From Catalimonadaceae bacterium JC749 (GTDB lineage: Bacteria > Bacteroidota > Bacteroidia > Cytophagales > Cyclobacteriaceae): 64,000 nt of DNA. The stretch lies in NCBI GenBank assembly GCA_021730635.1, contig JAJNNC010000006.1:372001-436000 (forward strand), given 5' to 3'. Made by a program: the position numbers and the translations under genes. Shown one piece after another: positions 35,167-44,815 of this stretch. A model generated the notes under the pieces. That model did not search any database, was not told the origin of the DNA, and was given only the letters and a program-made list of their open reading frames with translations. Numbering within the stretch: the stretch's first letter is position 1; each line of letters opens with the position of its first letter.

Positions 35167-35649
35167 ATGAAAAAAAGAATTCAGAAAAAACTTACCAAAG
35201 GACTGGGGCTCGCAGCCATCGCAGGATTGCGCTCTATGTCGGCCCCCGCATTACTAAGCAATTACATGGAAAAACATCCTTCCCACAGGCTTCGGAAGAC
35301 GCATTTCAACTTTATGCAATCGGGCAAAACAGCCAATCTGTTGAAGGTACTGGCTGCCGCTGAAATGTTGGGGGATAAACTGCCGGGCGCTCCCAACCGT
35401 ACCAAAACCTCGGCCTTGTTGGGAAGAGGGCTGTCCGGGGCTTTGGTAGGGGCAACCCTGGGACGAACCCAACGGAAAAAATACATTGGCGGAGCCCTCG
35501 GTATGCTGAGTGCGATTGCCGCCACCTATGCCAGTTTCTACCTCCGAAAGAAACTCAGTAAAAAAACAGGAATCCCGGATGCCGTTTGGGGAGCCCTGGA
35601 AGACTTTTTGGTCGTGAGGAGCGGACAGAAACTATTGCACCGCTACTAG
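35167..35649 (+). CDS. DUF4126 membrane protein
   Basis: 160 residues, strongly basic at both ends. Family features are visible: GLAAIAGLRSMSAPALLS at about residues 14-31, LAAAEMLGDKLPGAPNRTKTSALLGRGLSGALVGATLG at about 62-98, and a hydrophobic segment at about 107-121. Several short glycine/alanine-rich helices suggest an integral membrane protein of the inner membrane. Function unknown in the family. It is a single gene transcribed divergently from the sulfatase. Confidence 0.75.
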   Translation: MKKRIQKKLTKGLGLAAIAGLRSMSAPALLSNYMEKHPSHRLRKTHFNFMQSGKTANLLKVLAAAEMLGDKLPGAPNRTKTSALLGRGLSGALVGATLGRTQRKKYIGGALGMLSAIAATYASFYLRKKLSKKTGIPDAVWGALEDFLVVRSGQKLLHRY

Positions 35650-35726
35650 CCAGGCTCCTTTGCTGTAAATTTTTTCAAAACCATATGGTTTTAGGAGGTA
35701 TCTGTCTATATTGCCCTGACAAGCCG

Positions 35727-35792
35727 GAATGACCTTTCAGGTGCACTGGCTAAGATAGCCTGTCTGAGCCGGTATTCCCTGAGAGGTCATTC
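35727..35792. repeat. Inverted repeat in the DUF4126-DUF1537 spacer
   Basis: GAATGACCT at 35727-35735 is matched by its reverse complement AGGTCATTC at 35784-35792 across 48 bp. The left arm continues as TTTCA, the same GACCTTTCA tail seen in the palindromes at 10.7-11.2 kb. No T-tract follows. Confidence 0.4.
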
Positions 35793-35831
35793 AGGCATGC
35801 TACTGTATCGCCTGGTGAAAAGGGAACCTAT

Positions 35832-37238
35832 ATGCATTTACCATTAGCCGACTTTTTACAGCAACTTCCTCCCCTCCCTGGACAAACACTGCTCCCTGCC
35901 ATCCAGAAACGGATGGCCCAATCCCCACAAACCATTGTGGTGCTGGACGATGATCCTACCGGTACACAAACGGTCTATGAGGTTCCTGTATTGACCGAAT
36001 GGTCTGTGCAAAAAATAGCAGACGAGTTCAGACGGGCTACCCCCTTGTTTTTTATTCTGACCAATTCCCGAAGTCTGCCCGCTTCAGAAGCCGTTACGCT
36101 GGCCAGAACAATAGGACAAAACCTGAAACAGGCTTCTCAGCAGACCGCCCGGGAATATAGGGTCATCAGCCGGAGCGACTCTACCCTGCGGGGCCATTAT
36201 CCACAGGAAGTAGAAGCTTTGCTGGAAAGCCTGGCACAGCCTGAGATGTTAAAGATGATCATTCCCGCTTTTTTAGAAGGAGGAAGATATACGTTTCAAG
36301 ATACGCATTATGTGCAGGAAGGGGAAATGCTAATCCCAGCCGGAGAAACTCCTTTTGCCCGTGATCCTTCTTTCGGCTACTCGGCCTCCGATCTGAAAGC
36401 CTGGGTAGAAGAAAAAACCAAAGGAAAAGTGAAAGCGCAGCAGGTACACTCTTTCAGCCTTGACTTCCTGCGTACGAATGATGCAGCAGCTATCGCCCGG
36501 GAAATACAAGCCTTGCCTTCTGACACCACCTGCCTTGTGAATGCGGTAGCCCGGTATGACCTGGAAAATTTTGCGCTGGGCTTGCTCCTGTCCCAAAGAC
36601 CTGCGCTCTGCCGCACAGCAGCCTCTTTTGTCCCGGCGATCGCCGGATTGCCACCCCGTCCCCTGCTGAAAGCAACGGAAATAGTCCAGCATACTGCCCT
36701 GGGAGGACTCACCGTGGTGGGTTCATACGTACCCAAATCCACCGCTCAGCTGAGCCATTTGCTGGCACAGGCTCCCGTGAAAGGCATAGAACTTCCGGTA
36801 GAAAAATTGTTGGAGGAGTCTCAGCAAAAGCCACTCCTCTCGAAAGTGATCAGCGACATTAATGCTTTGCTGTCAGCTTCTCAGGATGTGGTGCTGTATA
36901 CCAGCCGCTCACTCGTCAGTGGACAGAACCCGGCAGAAAGCCTCAGGATCGGCCAAAGGGTATCGGCCTGTCTGACCACCCTTGTCAGTCAGCTCGCGGT
37001 ACGGCCGCGGTACTTCATCGCCAAAGGCGGAATTACGGCCAGCGACCTGGCTACCCAGGCTTTACAGGTAAAAAAAGCGTTAATCCTGGGACAACTGCTC
37101 CCTGGCGTTCCTGTCTGGAAGCTGGGTCCTGAAAGCAAATATCCGGGCATGGCCTATATCGTATTCCCCGGTAATGTAGGAGGAGCTACCGCTTTGACAG
37201 AGATTGTCACCATGCTTGGCAGCCGGTCAGACCGCTAG
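35832..37238 (+). CDS. Four-carbon acid sugar kinase family protein (DUF1537, OtnK/DtnK type)
   Basis: 468 residues. The N-terminal domain opens with VVLDDDPTGTQTVYEVPVLTEW, the family's substrate-binding signature, followed by FFILTNSRS and ISRSDSTLRGHYP. The C-terminal nucleotide-binding domain shows YFIAKGGITASDLA and a closing KYPGMAYIVFPGNVGG loop. Characterised relatives phosphorylate D-threonate, D-erythronate or related acids at O4. No dehydrogenase or aldolase partner lies beside it, so the substrate here is open. It is a single-gene unit on the plus strand. Confidence 0.88.
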   Translation: MHLPLADFLQQLPPLPGQTLLPAIQKRMAQSPQTIVVLDDDPTGTQTVYEVPVLTEWSVQKIADEFRRATPLFFILTNSRSLPASEAVTLARTIGQNLKQASQQTAREYRVISRSDSTLRGHYPQEVEALLESLAQPEMLKMIIPAFLEGGRYTFQDTHYVQEGEMLIPAGETPFARDPSFGYSASDLKAWVEEKTKGKVKAQQVHSFSLDFLRTNDAAAIAREIQALPSDTTCLVNAVARYDLENFALGLLLSQRPALCRTAASFVPAIAGLPPRPLLKATEIVQHTALGGLTVVGSYVPKSTAQLSHLLAQAPVKGIELPVEKLLEESQQKPLLSKVISDINALLSASQDVVLYTSRSLVSGQNPAESLRIGQRVSACLTTLVSQLAVRPRYFIAKGGITASDLATQALQVKKALILGQLLPGVPVWKLGPESKYPGMAYIVFPGNVGGATALTEIVTMLGSRSDR

Positions 37239-37496
37239 AACCTGCCGACCGGCACACACCTTTTCTGTTGCTGATAGAGCCCATTTGCTGGCTGTAGCAC
37301 TAAACTTTTCCGTAGACAAACTGTTGGAGAGACTCCCCCATACCCCATGCTTATCTGAAAACTGAGAGAGCCGTTCTAGCCTGAGGTTGCTTTCGTCGCC
37401 ATAGACCCGTCGGTGGTATACAAAATTATACAGGTAGTCGCTACTACTCTTTTTTCAATTTTCATAATGTTAATTTTGCTGATCAGATGACTGTTT

Positions 37497-38516
37497 ATGA
37501 AATTATTGAACAAACACAAATATATTACGATTACCCTTCATGGGCTCATCTGGAGTGGCATATTAGCCTTACCCCTCTTTTTGGGAGGGGCCACTTCCGG
37601 AAAACCTCCGACTGCTTTTCCCTATGCTTTTAGCGTTACTGCAAACCTACTACACCTGGGGTTATTCTATTTCAATGCCTTCTTTCTGTACCCCAAACTC
37701 GTCAACCGAAGAAGATGGTGGCTGTACCCACTCTGTATCGTGGCACTGATCGGAGGTACATTCCGGCTTAAATGGCTGATGCTGACCTACGGATTTCCTG
37801 AGGTTTCCTTTTCCGGCTATACCAATGCCTATCTGGGTTTTCCTATTATTTTCTTTCTGGTAATCAGTATCATCTACCGGCTGATCCTGAACCGAATCCA
37901 GCATGAGAAAAAGTTGAAAGAAAGAGAAGCCGAACAGCTGGCGACGGAGCTGAAATTTCTTCGTTCCCAGATCAGTCCGCACTTTCTCTTTAATGTACTG
38001 AACAACCTGGTGTCTATGGCACGACATCATTCAGAACAGCTGGAGCCCTCGCTGATCCAGCTGGCCAGCCTCATGCGATACATGCTGTATGAATCGGACG
38101 AAAAGAAAGTCCCCCTTTCCCGGGAAATTGAGTACCTGAAAAGCTATATTGAGTTGCAAAAGATCAGGTTTGAGGAAGATGTAAGCATCCACACGGACAT
38201 TCGCTACGAAGAAGAACCTTACAGGATTGAACCCATGCTTTTGATTCCTTTTGTAGAAAATGCCTTTAAACATGGCGTGGCATTGGTAGATCATCCTTCT
38301 ATCCATATTCATCTGCAGGTGATCGCCCAGGCCCTGCATTTTTCTGTGGAAAACAAATTCAGCAACGCCACAGACCAGTCCAAAGATACTGAGTCTGGGA
38401 TTGGCCTTTCCAATGTAAAAACACGTTTACAGTTATTATATCCCGGTCAGCATCTGTTGAAGGTGGATGATCATGATGAAATTTTTCGTATACACCTGAC
38501 TTTGCCTTTGACATGA
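37497..38516 (+). CDS. LytS/YehU-type sensor histidine kinase
   Basis: 339 residues. Four transmembrane helices lie at about residues 12-30, 44-64, 76-96 and 112-130, with only short outside loops and so no large sensor domain. A short coiled coil (130-150) leads to the His_kinase domain: phosphoacceptor H162 in ISPHFLFNVLNNL, then an N-box PMLLIPFVENAFKHG and a G-box GIGLSNVKTRL. The 3' end overlaps the response-regulator start by 4 bp (ATGA), so the pair is co-translated. The signal is unknown; membrane state or a lipophilic ligand is typical for this architecture. Confidence 0.93.
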   Translation: MKLLNKHKYITITLHGLIWSGILALPLFLGGATSGKPPTAFPYAFSVTANLLHLGLFYFNAFFLYPKLVNRRRWWLYPLCIVALIGGTFRLKWLMLTYGFPEVSFSGYTNAYLGFPIIFFLVISIIYRLILNRIQHEKKLKEREAEQLATELKFLRSQISPHFLFNVLNNLVSMARHHSEQLEPSLIQLASLMRYMLYESDEKKVPLSREIEYLKSYIELQKIRFEEDVSIHTDIRYEEEPYRIEPMLLIPFVENAFKHGVALVDHPSIHIHLQVIAQALHFSVENKFSNATDQSKDTESGIGLSNVKTRLQLLYPGQHLLKVDDHDEIFRIHLTLPLT

Positions 38517-39229
38517 TGCATTGTTTAGCCATTGATGATGAAAAATTAGCCCTCGACCTGCTGGTGGATAATATCCGGCAGGTGCCCTATCTGTCGCTGC
38601 TCAAACGATGCAAAAATACCCGCGAAGCGGCGGAAGTACTGCAACATGAGAAAGCAGACCTGATCTTTCTGGACATTCAGATGCCCGGCCTGAGCGGCTT
38701 ACAGTTTCTGCAAACGCTGATAGATCCCCCTATGGTCATTCTGGTCACAGCCTATGAAAAATATGCCCTGGAAGGGTTTAACCTGAATGTTGTGGATTAT
38801 TTGGTTAAGCCTGTGGCACTGGAACGCTTTATCAGAGCCTGTAACAAGGCAAAAGCCCTTTTTGATTTAAAACAAGCTCAGCAGTCCGTATCCAAAGCAG
38901 CTTATCCGGATCATTTTTTTGTGAATGTAGAATACAGTCAGGTAAAAATTATACTGGATGATATCCTATATATCGAAGGACTGAAAGATTACATCAAAAT
39001 CTTTTTGACTTCTTCCACCCGCCCGGTAATCACCCGCATGAGCCTGAAAGCGATGGAAGAAAAACTCCCCCCACACCAATTCATCCGTACCCATAAATCC
39101 TATATTGTAGCCATTCCCAAAGTCACTTCTATCAAAAGGGATTTTATCCATATCGGCGACATAGAAATCCCGGTGAGTGAATCCCATAAAGAAAGTATCA
39201 CCAAGATTCTGAGGAAGGCCCAACCCTGA
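38513..39229 (+). CDS. LytTR-family response regulator
   Basis: 238 residues. The receiver domain (1-120) has the acidic pair D8/D9, phosphoacceptor D54 in LIFLDIQMPG, and K100 in YLVKP. The C-terminal LytTR DNA-binding domain (about 135-235) has HFFVNVEYSQVKIILDDILYIEGLKDYIKI and the basic RTHKSYIVAIPKV region. It overlaps the histidine kinase gene by 4 bp. No obvious target operon lies next to it. Confidence 0.94.
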   Translation: MMHCLAIDDEKLALDLLVDNIRQVPYLSLLKRCKNTREAAEVLQHEKADLIFLDIQMPGLSGLQFLQTLIDPPMVILVTAYEKYALEGFNLNVVDYLVKPVALERFIRACNKAKALFDLKQAQQSVSKAAYPDHFFVNVEYSQVKIILDDILYIEGLKDYIKIFLTSSTRPVITRMSLKAMEEKLPPHQFIRTHKSYIVAIPKVTSIKRDFIHIGDIEIPVSESHKESITKILRKAQP

Positions 39230-39558
39230 AGTCGCTGTATCTTCCGGGTTCGTCGCCATACCTTTCTGCATGGTATATTTCCGCAACATGACATGCTGAT
39301 AGCCTTTATCTTCAAATAAAACATCGCAAGGATATGGGCCGGAAAGGTCTCTATTACTCCCCTTCCGATGGAAACTTTAACATGTTCCAACCATGATCAA
39401 CAGACAGCCCGGTATTTTGACAATATCTTCCTGATGCGCTGAGGATAAGTGGCTCGCAGGGCGTGTCATGCCAGCCCTAGATCATACCTACTGTTGTTGC
39501 TTATCATTTTCATATGCACTGAACCACTTTTCGGGTTCAGCACGATAAACTTTTGTCA
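39230..39558. other. Spacer with a small hairpin
   Basis: This 329-bp gap contains no recognisable gene. Its one structure is CTGAACC (39519-39525) pairing with GGTTCAG (39534-39540) across an 8-nt loop, just ahead of the next gene. No T-tract follows, so it is not a plain terminator; it may shape the leader of the 39559 gene. Confidence 0.5.
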
Positions 39559-40083
39559 ATGATGAAACCATTAATCTCACTTTCCCTCTTCTGTTTCTTT
39601 TGGATACATTTCGCCTGCTCTCAGCCTATGGTCGTGGTGATGGGTATCGATGATTCCCTGGCCATCAAAAGACAGGTTACAAAGTACCTGCATGTTTTGG
39701 ATGTGAAGGAAAAAGTGCACCTTTCTGTGTGCTTTACAGAGGTTTTACCGACCTATGTGGAAGGCATGACGCTCTGTCTGAATACAAGCGAATCTGAGCC
39801 TTACAAGATCATCAGGGTACGGATCAATGCCCATCTGGAGCCAATACAGCGCACCCTCGTGCTGGCCCATGAAATGATTCATGTCAGGCAATTTGCCAGG
39901 GGAGAACTCAGGGTAAACAGTAAGCACAAGGTGATCTGGAAAGGAAAAACCTTTTGGACTGTGGGGGGGAGCCGGACTGCTTCACCCTGGGAAGACGAAG
40001 CTTATCAGATCAGTAAATTTATAGTAAAGCAAAACCCTATAGCGTCGAAGGCTTCTCTGGCTTCTGCGGGTAAACACCGTTGA
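39559..40083 (+). CDS. Small exported protein with an HExxH zinc-peptidase motif
   Basis: 174 residues from ATG at 39559; a TTG at 39553 is also in frame. An N-terminal hydrophobic segment (about residues 4-19) ends in FAC-SQ, compatible with a signal or lipoprotein. The zinc motif is H104-E-M-I-H108 in LVLAHEMIHVRQ, followed about 40 residues later by PWEDEAY (E145/E147), a plausible third ligand. This arrangement (HExxH, then PWExxA) recalls minimal gluzincin or SprT-like peptidases. The substrate is unknown. It is a single gene downstream of the LytTR regulator, but with a separate leader. Confidence 0.7.
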   Translation: MMKPLISLSLFCFFWIHFACSQPMVVVMGIDDSLAIKRQVTKYLHVLDVKEKVHLSVCFTEVLPTYVEGMTLCLNTSESEPYKIIRVRINAHLEPIQRTLVLAHEMIHVRQFARGELRVNSKHKVIWKGKTFWTVGGSRTASPWEDEAYQISKFIVKQNPIASKASLASAGKHR

Positions 40084-40368
40084 ACAAAAAAAATATATAC
40101 ACTACCTGGTCTACATAGCTTCCCTTTTCGTCTCATGTTTTGACCCACTGGTATCATTCCAAAATTTCCTACCAGAAGATCCCTTAGGTTTGGGTAGTTG
40201 ATCCATTCCTTTCAGGTACAGGCTTCTCTGAAAACACTTTTCCGGACCGGGTTCGACTAGAATCCACAGGAAAAAAGCGCAGCATGAAGTCATACTGAAA
40301 TAATATGGCTATAAAAGCCTGATTTGCAGCAAGAAAATGCAATTCTATGATTTAAAACTTTAAGACTC

Positions 40369-40620
40369 ATGAAGGCATCTACCGAACGAAAAATAATCCG
40401 CTGGATACACCTTATCTTCAGCATTCCTATCATCGGACTCATTTATGGCCCGGTGGGCGAAAATCCTCATGCCATCGATGCTATCCAATGGGGCATCTTC
40501 CCGATCCTGGTGCTCTCAGGATTTTGGTTATGGCTGGGGCACTTTCTAAGAAAAAGGAGAGGTAAAAAATCATACAAGAAAAAGCCAGCGCAAAACAACC
40601 TGCGGGCTACCTATTCTTAA
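40369..40620 (+). CDS. Small two-helix membrane protein
   Basis: 83 residues with hydrophobic helices at about residues 12-29 and 40-59 and a lysine/arginine-rich C-terminus (RKRRGKKSYKKK) that should face the cytosol. I do not recognise the family with certainty, though similar small proteins are widespread in Bacteroidetes. A 285-bp gap precedes it, in which I see no other feature. Confidence 0.65.
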   Translation: MKASTERKIIRWIHLIFSIPIIGLIYGPVGENPHAIDAIQWGIFPILVLSGFWLWLGHFLRKRRGKKSYKKKPAQNNLRATYS

Positions 40621-40715
40621 GAGTGCCAGGATGCTGAATTACGCTGACCTTTTGGTGTCTACAAGGACAAAGGATGCAGAGTCAGGGAGAAAGAACTTCT
40701 TTTGATAACCCTCTG

Positions 40716-43172
40716 CTATTTCTCCTCACGGGCCACAAAAGTATAGCTTTGTTGGGCTTGCGTCTCAAAGTCATATTCCACATAGTCCGGTGGCTGAGGC
40801 AATGAACGGGTGTTCAAACCTTCTACTGCTGAGAGCGTGACATCCTGCCGGGGTTGCAGGGGCTGGCTTAGACGCAGACGACAGTTACCTCCTTTGGAAG
40901 AATGCACCGTCAGTGCTTTGACCTTGCCCTCTTCCCACTGCATGTCTATGGTAAAGCCTCCCCTGGCCTGTAAGCCTTTCACTGAGCCTTCAGCCCACTG
41001 CTCCGGAATAGCGGGCAACAGGTGCAGAGCACCATCATGGCTTTGCAGCAGCATTTCCGCGATGCCAGCTGTGCCGCCGAAGTTGCCATCTATCTGAAAG
41101 GGAGGATGGGCACAAAACAGGTTGGGATACGTGCCCCCGCCATCGCTCATATTAAACCCCTGATCCACGGTGGGCTTCAACAAATTTTGCAATAGCTTAA
41201 ATGCACAGTTGCCATCGCCCAGCCGTGCCCAGAAATTAATTTTCCAGGCCAATGACCAGCCTGTCCCCTGATCTCCCCGTTTCTCCAGCGACGCTGCAGC
41301 CGCTTTTGCCAAATCAGGTGTTTGGGTAGGTGTTATTTCGTTGCCCGGATACAATCCCCACAAATGAGATACATGGCGGTGATGGGGGTCTGCCTCCTCA
41401 TATTCTTCCAGCCATTCCATGAGCCTGCCGTCCTCTCCTATTTGGTTGGGGGGTAATTTTGCTTGGGCTGTTTCCAGTTCTTTCCTGAATGCTTCATCCA
41501 CTTTCAGTATTTCAGAAGCGGTAATCACATGAGAGAAGAGCGCACGGATAATCTGATTGTCAACCGTAGGCGCCAAGACAACATGTGCTGCGTTGCCGTT
41601 AGAAAGGCGAAACGCGTTTTCGGGAGAGTTGGAAGGCGCGGTGACCAGCCATTCCTTTTCAGGATGCTCGACCATCGTACTCAGGTAGAATTCGGCTGAT
41701 CCTTTGATAATGGGATAGAGCGCTCGCAGATAAGCCGTATCCTGGGTAAAAGCATAATGGCGCCATAGCATATGACATAACCAGCCGGAACCGGAATTGG
41801 TAGCGCCCCAGGAAGGATGTTCTCCCGGCGAGGTATATCCCCAGATATTGGTAATGACGTGCGCTACCCAACCTTCACCCCCATAGTATACACGGGCTGT
41901 CTTTTCGCCAGGAGCTACCAGGTTTTTCACCAAAGTGAAAAAAGGCTCATTCAACATAGACAGATTCGTCACATCCAGGGGCCAGTGGTTCATCTGAATG
42001 TTAATATCCAGATGATAGTCGCCATTCCAGGGGGTTTGAATGGTGTTGGCCCATAACCCCTGTAAGTTGGGTGGCAACAAACCCACCCGGGTGCTGCTGA
42101 TCAACAGATAACGCCCATACTGAAAATACAAAGCAACCAGTCCGGGATCATCCGGATCCTTCTGAAAAGCTTCCAGACGCTCCATGGTGGGCAAGGTATC
42201 TTTATCCACCCGGCTTCCCAGCTCGAGGCTTGCCCTGTGAAACAGGGTTTGGAATGCCCCGATGTGTTCGACCTTTTGCGTTTCGTAATCCTTTTGAATC
42301 GCTTCCTCCAGCAAATCGGACGCCTTCTTTTCATAATCTGCCTGGTTATAATCGGTGGCAGCAGAAATATACAAGACGACCGCATCCGCTTGCCGGATTC
42401 GCAAAGTACTATCTTCAGTGATCATTTGACCTCCTTCCGGTTTCATCTTCACTTGGGTGATGTATCGCATTCCCTTTCCATCGGTGCCATTGGTAAGCTG
42501 TCCCCGCATAACCAACGTCTCTCCTTCTACGGTCGTTGTATATCGTTCAGGCCTGTCTAAGCCTACCCTTATGTTTACTTTGCCAGGTTGGCTAGCAGAA
42601 AGTCTGAGGATGATCACATCGTCGGTAAAACTGCTGAAATATTCTCTTTGGTAACGAACCCCATTGATTGTATAGCGACAACTCGCCAGCGCACTATCCA
42701 GCGACAAGGCTCTCTGATAATCGGTGACCTGCCCCTCTGCATTTTCAACGCCATAGTCATACTGCAGGTGCAGGTTGCCCAACACCTGGTAACTTCCATA
42801 AGGCACATTGGCTCCCTGGCCCTGTCCTGATCCCGGTCCTTTGCTGACAAAGGTTTTGTACATCAGGGCTTCTGCCTCATCATTTTTACCCGCAAAGAGC
42901 AGGCGTCGGATTTCCGGCAGGTATTGCCTGGCCTCGGGATCATCGGCATCCTGCGGTCCTCCTGACCATAGCGTGATATCGTTTAAGACAATATTTTCAT
43001 CCACTACCTGCCCATCAGGCATAGCCCCTAACCGTCCGTTTCCTAAGGGGAGCGTTGCTTCCCACAGGCTGGCCGGTTCTCTGTACCACAAACGATGTTG
43101 CGATTGTGCCAGGGATAATGAATACAGACTCAGACTGATCAGTATACTAAAGAGAAATCTTTGATAGGTCAT
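40716..43172 (-). CDS. GH95-family glycoside hydrolase 1 (alpha-L-fucosidase or alpha-L-galactosidase)
   Basis: 818 residues from ATG at 43172, which gives a clean signal peptide ending LSLAQ; an in-frame start 16 codons upstream would spoil it. The GH95 N-terminal beta domain starts at [23 protein letters not shown]. The (alpha/alpha)6 catalytic domain shows [11 protein letters not shown] (the two Asn that activate water in characterised GH95), [10 protein letters not shown] (general-acid Glu) and [17 protein letters not shown] (conserved Asp). The usual activity is hydrolysis of alpha-1,2-linked L-fucose or L-galactose. It is the last gene after SusC/SusD, behind a terminator-like hairpin. 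Its last 400 bp are nearly identical to those of the second GH95 gene. Confidence 0.93.
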   Translation of the reverse strand: MTYQRFLFSILISLSLYSLSLAQSQHRLWYREPASLWEATLPLGNGRLGAMPDGQVVDENIVLNDITLWSGGPQDADDPEARQYLPEIRRLLFAGKNDEAEALMYKTFVSKGPGSGQGQGANVPYGSYQVLGNLHLQYDYGVENAEGQVTDYQRALSLDSALASCRYTINGVRYQREYFSSFTDDVIILRLSASQPGKVNIRVGLDRPERYTTTVEGETLVMRGQLTNGTDGKGMRYITQVKMKPEGGQMITEDSTLRIRQADAVVLYISAATDYNQADYEKKASDLLEEAIQKDYETQKVEHIGAFQTLFHRASLELGSRVDKDTLPTMERLEAFQKDPDDPGLVALYFQYGRYLLISSTRVGLLPPNLQGLWANTIQTPWNGDYHLDINIQMNHWPLDVTNLSMLNEPFFTLVKNLVAPGEKTARVYYGGEGWVAHVITNIWGYTSPGEHPSWGATNSGSGWLCHMLWRHYAFTQDTAYLRALYPIIKGSAEFYLSTMVEHPEKEWLVTAPSNSPENAFRLSNGNAAHVVLAPTVDNQIIRALFSHVITASEILKVDEAFRKELETAQAKLPPNQIGEDGRLMEWLEEYEEADPHHRHVSHLWGLYPGNEITPTQTPDLAKAAAASLEKRGDQGTGWSLAWKINFWARLGDGNCAFKLLQNLLKPTVDQGFNMSDGGGTYPNLFCAHPPFQIDGNFGGTAGIAEMLLQSHDGALHLLPAIPEQWAEGSVKGLQARGGFTIDMQWEEGKVKALTVHSSKGGNCRLRLSQPLQPRQDVTLSAVEGLNTRSLPQPPDYVEYDFETQAQQSYTFVAREEK
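40739..41143 (-). repeat. 3' patch of GH95-1 nearly identical to the 3' end of GH95-2
   Basis: This segment and 48062-48523 share long identical runs, for example at least 40 bp around 40745-40788 and roughly 85 bp around 41035-41120. Identity falls off abruptly further into both genes (left and right of codons for the [16 protein letters not shown] region). The second copy has an extra in-frame block of about 70 bp. Confidence 0.85.
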
Positions 43173-43231
43173 GGCTTCAGGGAATAAAAAAGTTAGGTTG
43201 AAGATTTTCCAGACTGGCATGTAGCATTAGT

Positions 43232-43270
43232 AAAAATAGATAAAAAAACAGAAGCCCTCTCAAGGGCTTC
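43232..43270 (-). terminator. Intrinsic terminator between the SusD gene and GH95-1
   Basis: GAAGCCCT (43251-43258) pairs perfectly with AGGGCTTC (43263-43270) over a 4-nt loop. On the minus strand it is followed by TG and seven T residues, then another T-run. It sits 14 bp past the SusD stop and would end or attenuate the SusCD transcript before GH95-1. Confidence 0.85.
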
Positions 43271-43283
43271 CACTTTTCTGTCA

Positions 43284-44804
43284 TTACTGATAATCGGGAT
43301 TTTGTTCTAGTACTCCCTGACTTTTATCGATTTCTGTCTGGGGAAGTGGCCATAGATAAAATCTTTCTTCAAAATGATAAGGGATCACGCCGTCGGTCAC
43401 ATTGTTGAGTACCTCATCAGCGAGACGCCATCGTTTAAGATCATAGTATCGTAAGCCTTCAAAAGCCAGCTCTATCCTTCGTTCATGACGGATCCTTTCT
43501 CTCATCTGCTGCTGATCCAAACCAGCAGGTAGTCCGGGCATGGTCACTCTTGCTCTGATGGCATCGATGGCCTCATACACAGAGGCATCGGGACCGCTCA
43601 GCTCATTTTGTGCTTCCGCATACATCAGCATCACTTCTGCCAAGCGCAGCATGACCCAGTCTTGCTGGCTCTGGGTGGCATATCCATAAGGCATTAAGCC
43701 CGGACTTAAAAATTTCTTGACGCCATAACCGGTAGGCCTGTTGTTGGAAGGAAAGTGTATATTATCATCGATTGCCACAGAATCAAAGAATATGGTTTTT
43801 TCCAAACGAGGATCCCTGTTTTCCCGGGGATCATCCGGGTTGGTCAGGGGTGATTCCCCCCAGGGTAATCCGTCTGTACTTTCATACTCATCGACCAGAT
43901 TCTGCAAAGGGCTCACCACCAGCCAGTCGCCCAGCCACTGGTCCATCGGCGTTGCATTATCCGGTGCCAGGAATTTGATAGAAAAAACTATTTCCTGATT
44001 CCCTTCCTGGGTTCCATCCCGGAATACATTTTCGTAGACAGGGTTGAGTTCATACCCGGCTCCCATCACCGAAAGCGCTAAGTCTCTTACCTGCGTAAGC
44101 ATGGCCGGATCAGGGTTGCCGTTTTCGTCATAGGCAGCATAGAGGAGCACCCGGGCTTTCAAGGCTTCTGCAGAAGACTTCACGGCATGTCCGATATTCT
44201 CATAGAAAGGGACAGCCGGCAGATTTTGTATGGCAAAATCCAGGTCAGTCAGTGATTGTTCCAGCACCTGGTCGGCAGTGGCTTTGGGCTGTACCTGGTT
44301 TTCCAGGGTAAGCGGTTCAGTCACAATGGGCACGGCACCATAGCTATAATACAATTGAAAATAAAAGAAGCCCCGCAAAAAGCGCACTTCTGCTTCATAC
44401 TGGGTTTTCATACTTTCATCCATATCCGACTCCTGATAGGTGCTTAGTTGCATTAGAAATTCATTGAAACGGGCTATGGCCTGATAACTGACGTTATAGA
44501 CATCCGTGATGTATCCCCCGGTGGAAGGTGAGATATCACCCCGCACGATGGTTTGGCTGCTCCAGTAGTTATGCTGTCCGTAGGCGTTGTCGGTGATCGC
44601 ATCCAAATTGGGCATGCCATAGGAGAAAATGCTATTCTGTAGCATTCCATAACTGGCCGTCAGGGCTTTATCAAAATCCCCTTTTGTCTGCCAGAAACTG
44701 TTGGAAGAAATTCTATCCAAAGGATCTCTGTTGAGGAAATCCTCGTTACAGCTACTCAGGATTCCCACCAACATACATAATAAGCTAAATATATTTTTTT
44801 TCAT
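43284..44804 (-). CDS. SusD/RagB-family outer-membrane glycan-binding lipoprotein
   Basis: 506 residues with a lipoprotein signal ending LSSC (Cys19). The N-terminal SusD-like domain (NRDPLDRISSNSFWQTKGDFDKAL) and a TPR-rich middle (KSSAEALKARVLLYAAYDENGNPDP) are followed by the C-terminal RagB region (IRHERRIELAFEGLRYYDLKRW). It captures oligosaccharide at the cell surface for the partner SusC, whose gene ends 11 bp upstream on the same strand. Between GH95 genes, its glycan is probably fucosylated or L-galactose-containing. Confidence 0.95.
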   Translation of the reverse strand: MKKNIFSLLCMLVGILSSCNEDFLNRDPLDRISSNSFWQTKGDFDKALTASYGMLQNSIFSYGMPNLDAITDNAYGQHNYWSSQTIVRGDISPSTGGYITDVYNVSYQAIARFNEFLMQLSTYQESDMDESMKTQYEAEVRFLRGFFYFQLYYSYGAVPIVTEPLTLENQVQPKATADQVLEQSLTDLDFAIQNLPAVPFYENIGHAVKSSAEALKARVLLYAAYDENGNPDPAMLTQVRDLALSVMGAGYELNPVYENVFRDGTQEGNQEIVFSIKFLAPDNATPMDQWLGDWLVVSPLQNLVDEYESTDGLPWGESPLTNPDDPRENRDPRLEKTIFFDSVAIDDNIHFPSNNRPTGYGVKKFLSPGLMPYGYATQSQQDWVMLRLAEVMLMYAEAQNELSGPDASVYEAIDAIRARVTMPGLPAGLDQQQMRERIRHERRIELAFEGLRYYDLKRWRLADEVLNNVTDGVIPYHFEERFYLWPLPQTEIDKSQGVLEQNPDYQ

Positions 44805-44815
44805 GATGGCTAAAA

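Noticed and set aside
40240-40275. GGGTTCGA motif resembling a tRNA T-arm
   Set aside because: No matching acceptor, D-arm or anticodon stem could be built around it.
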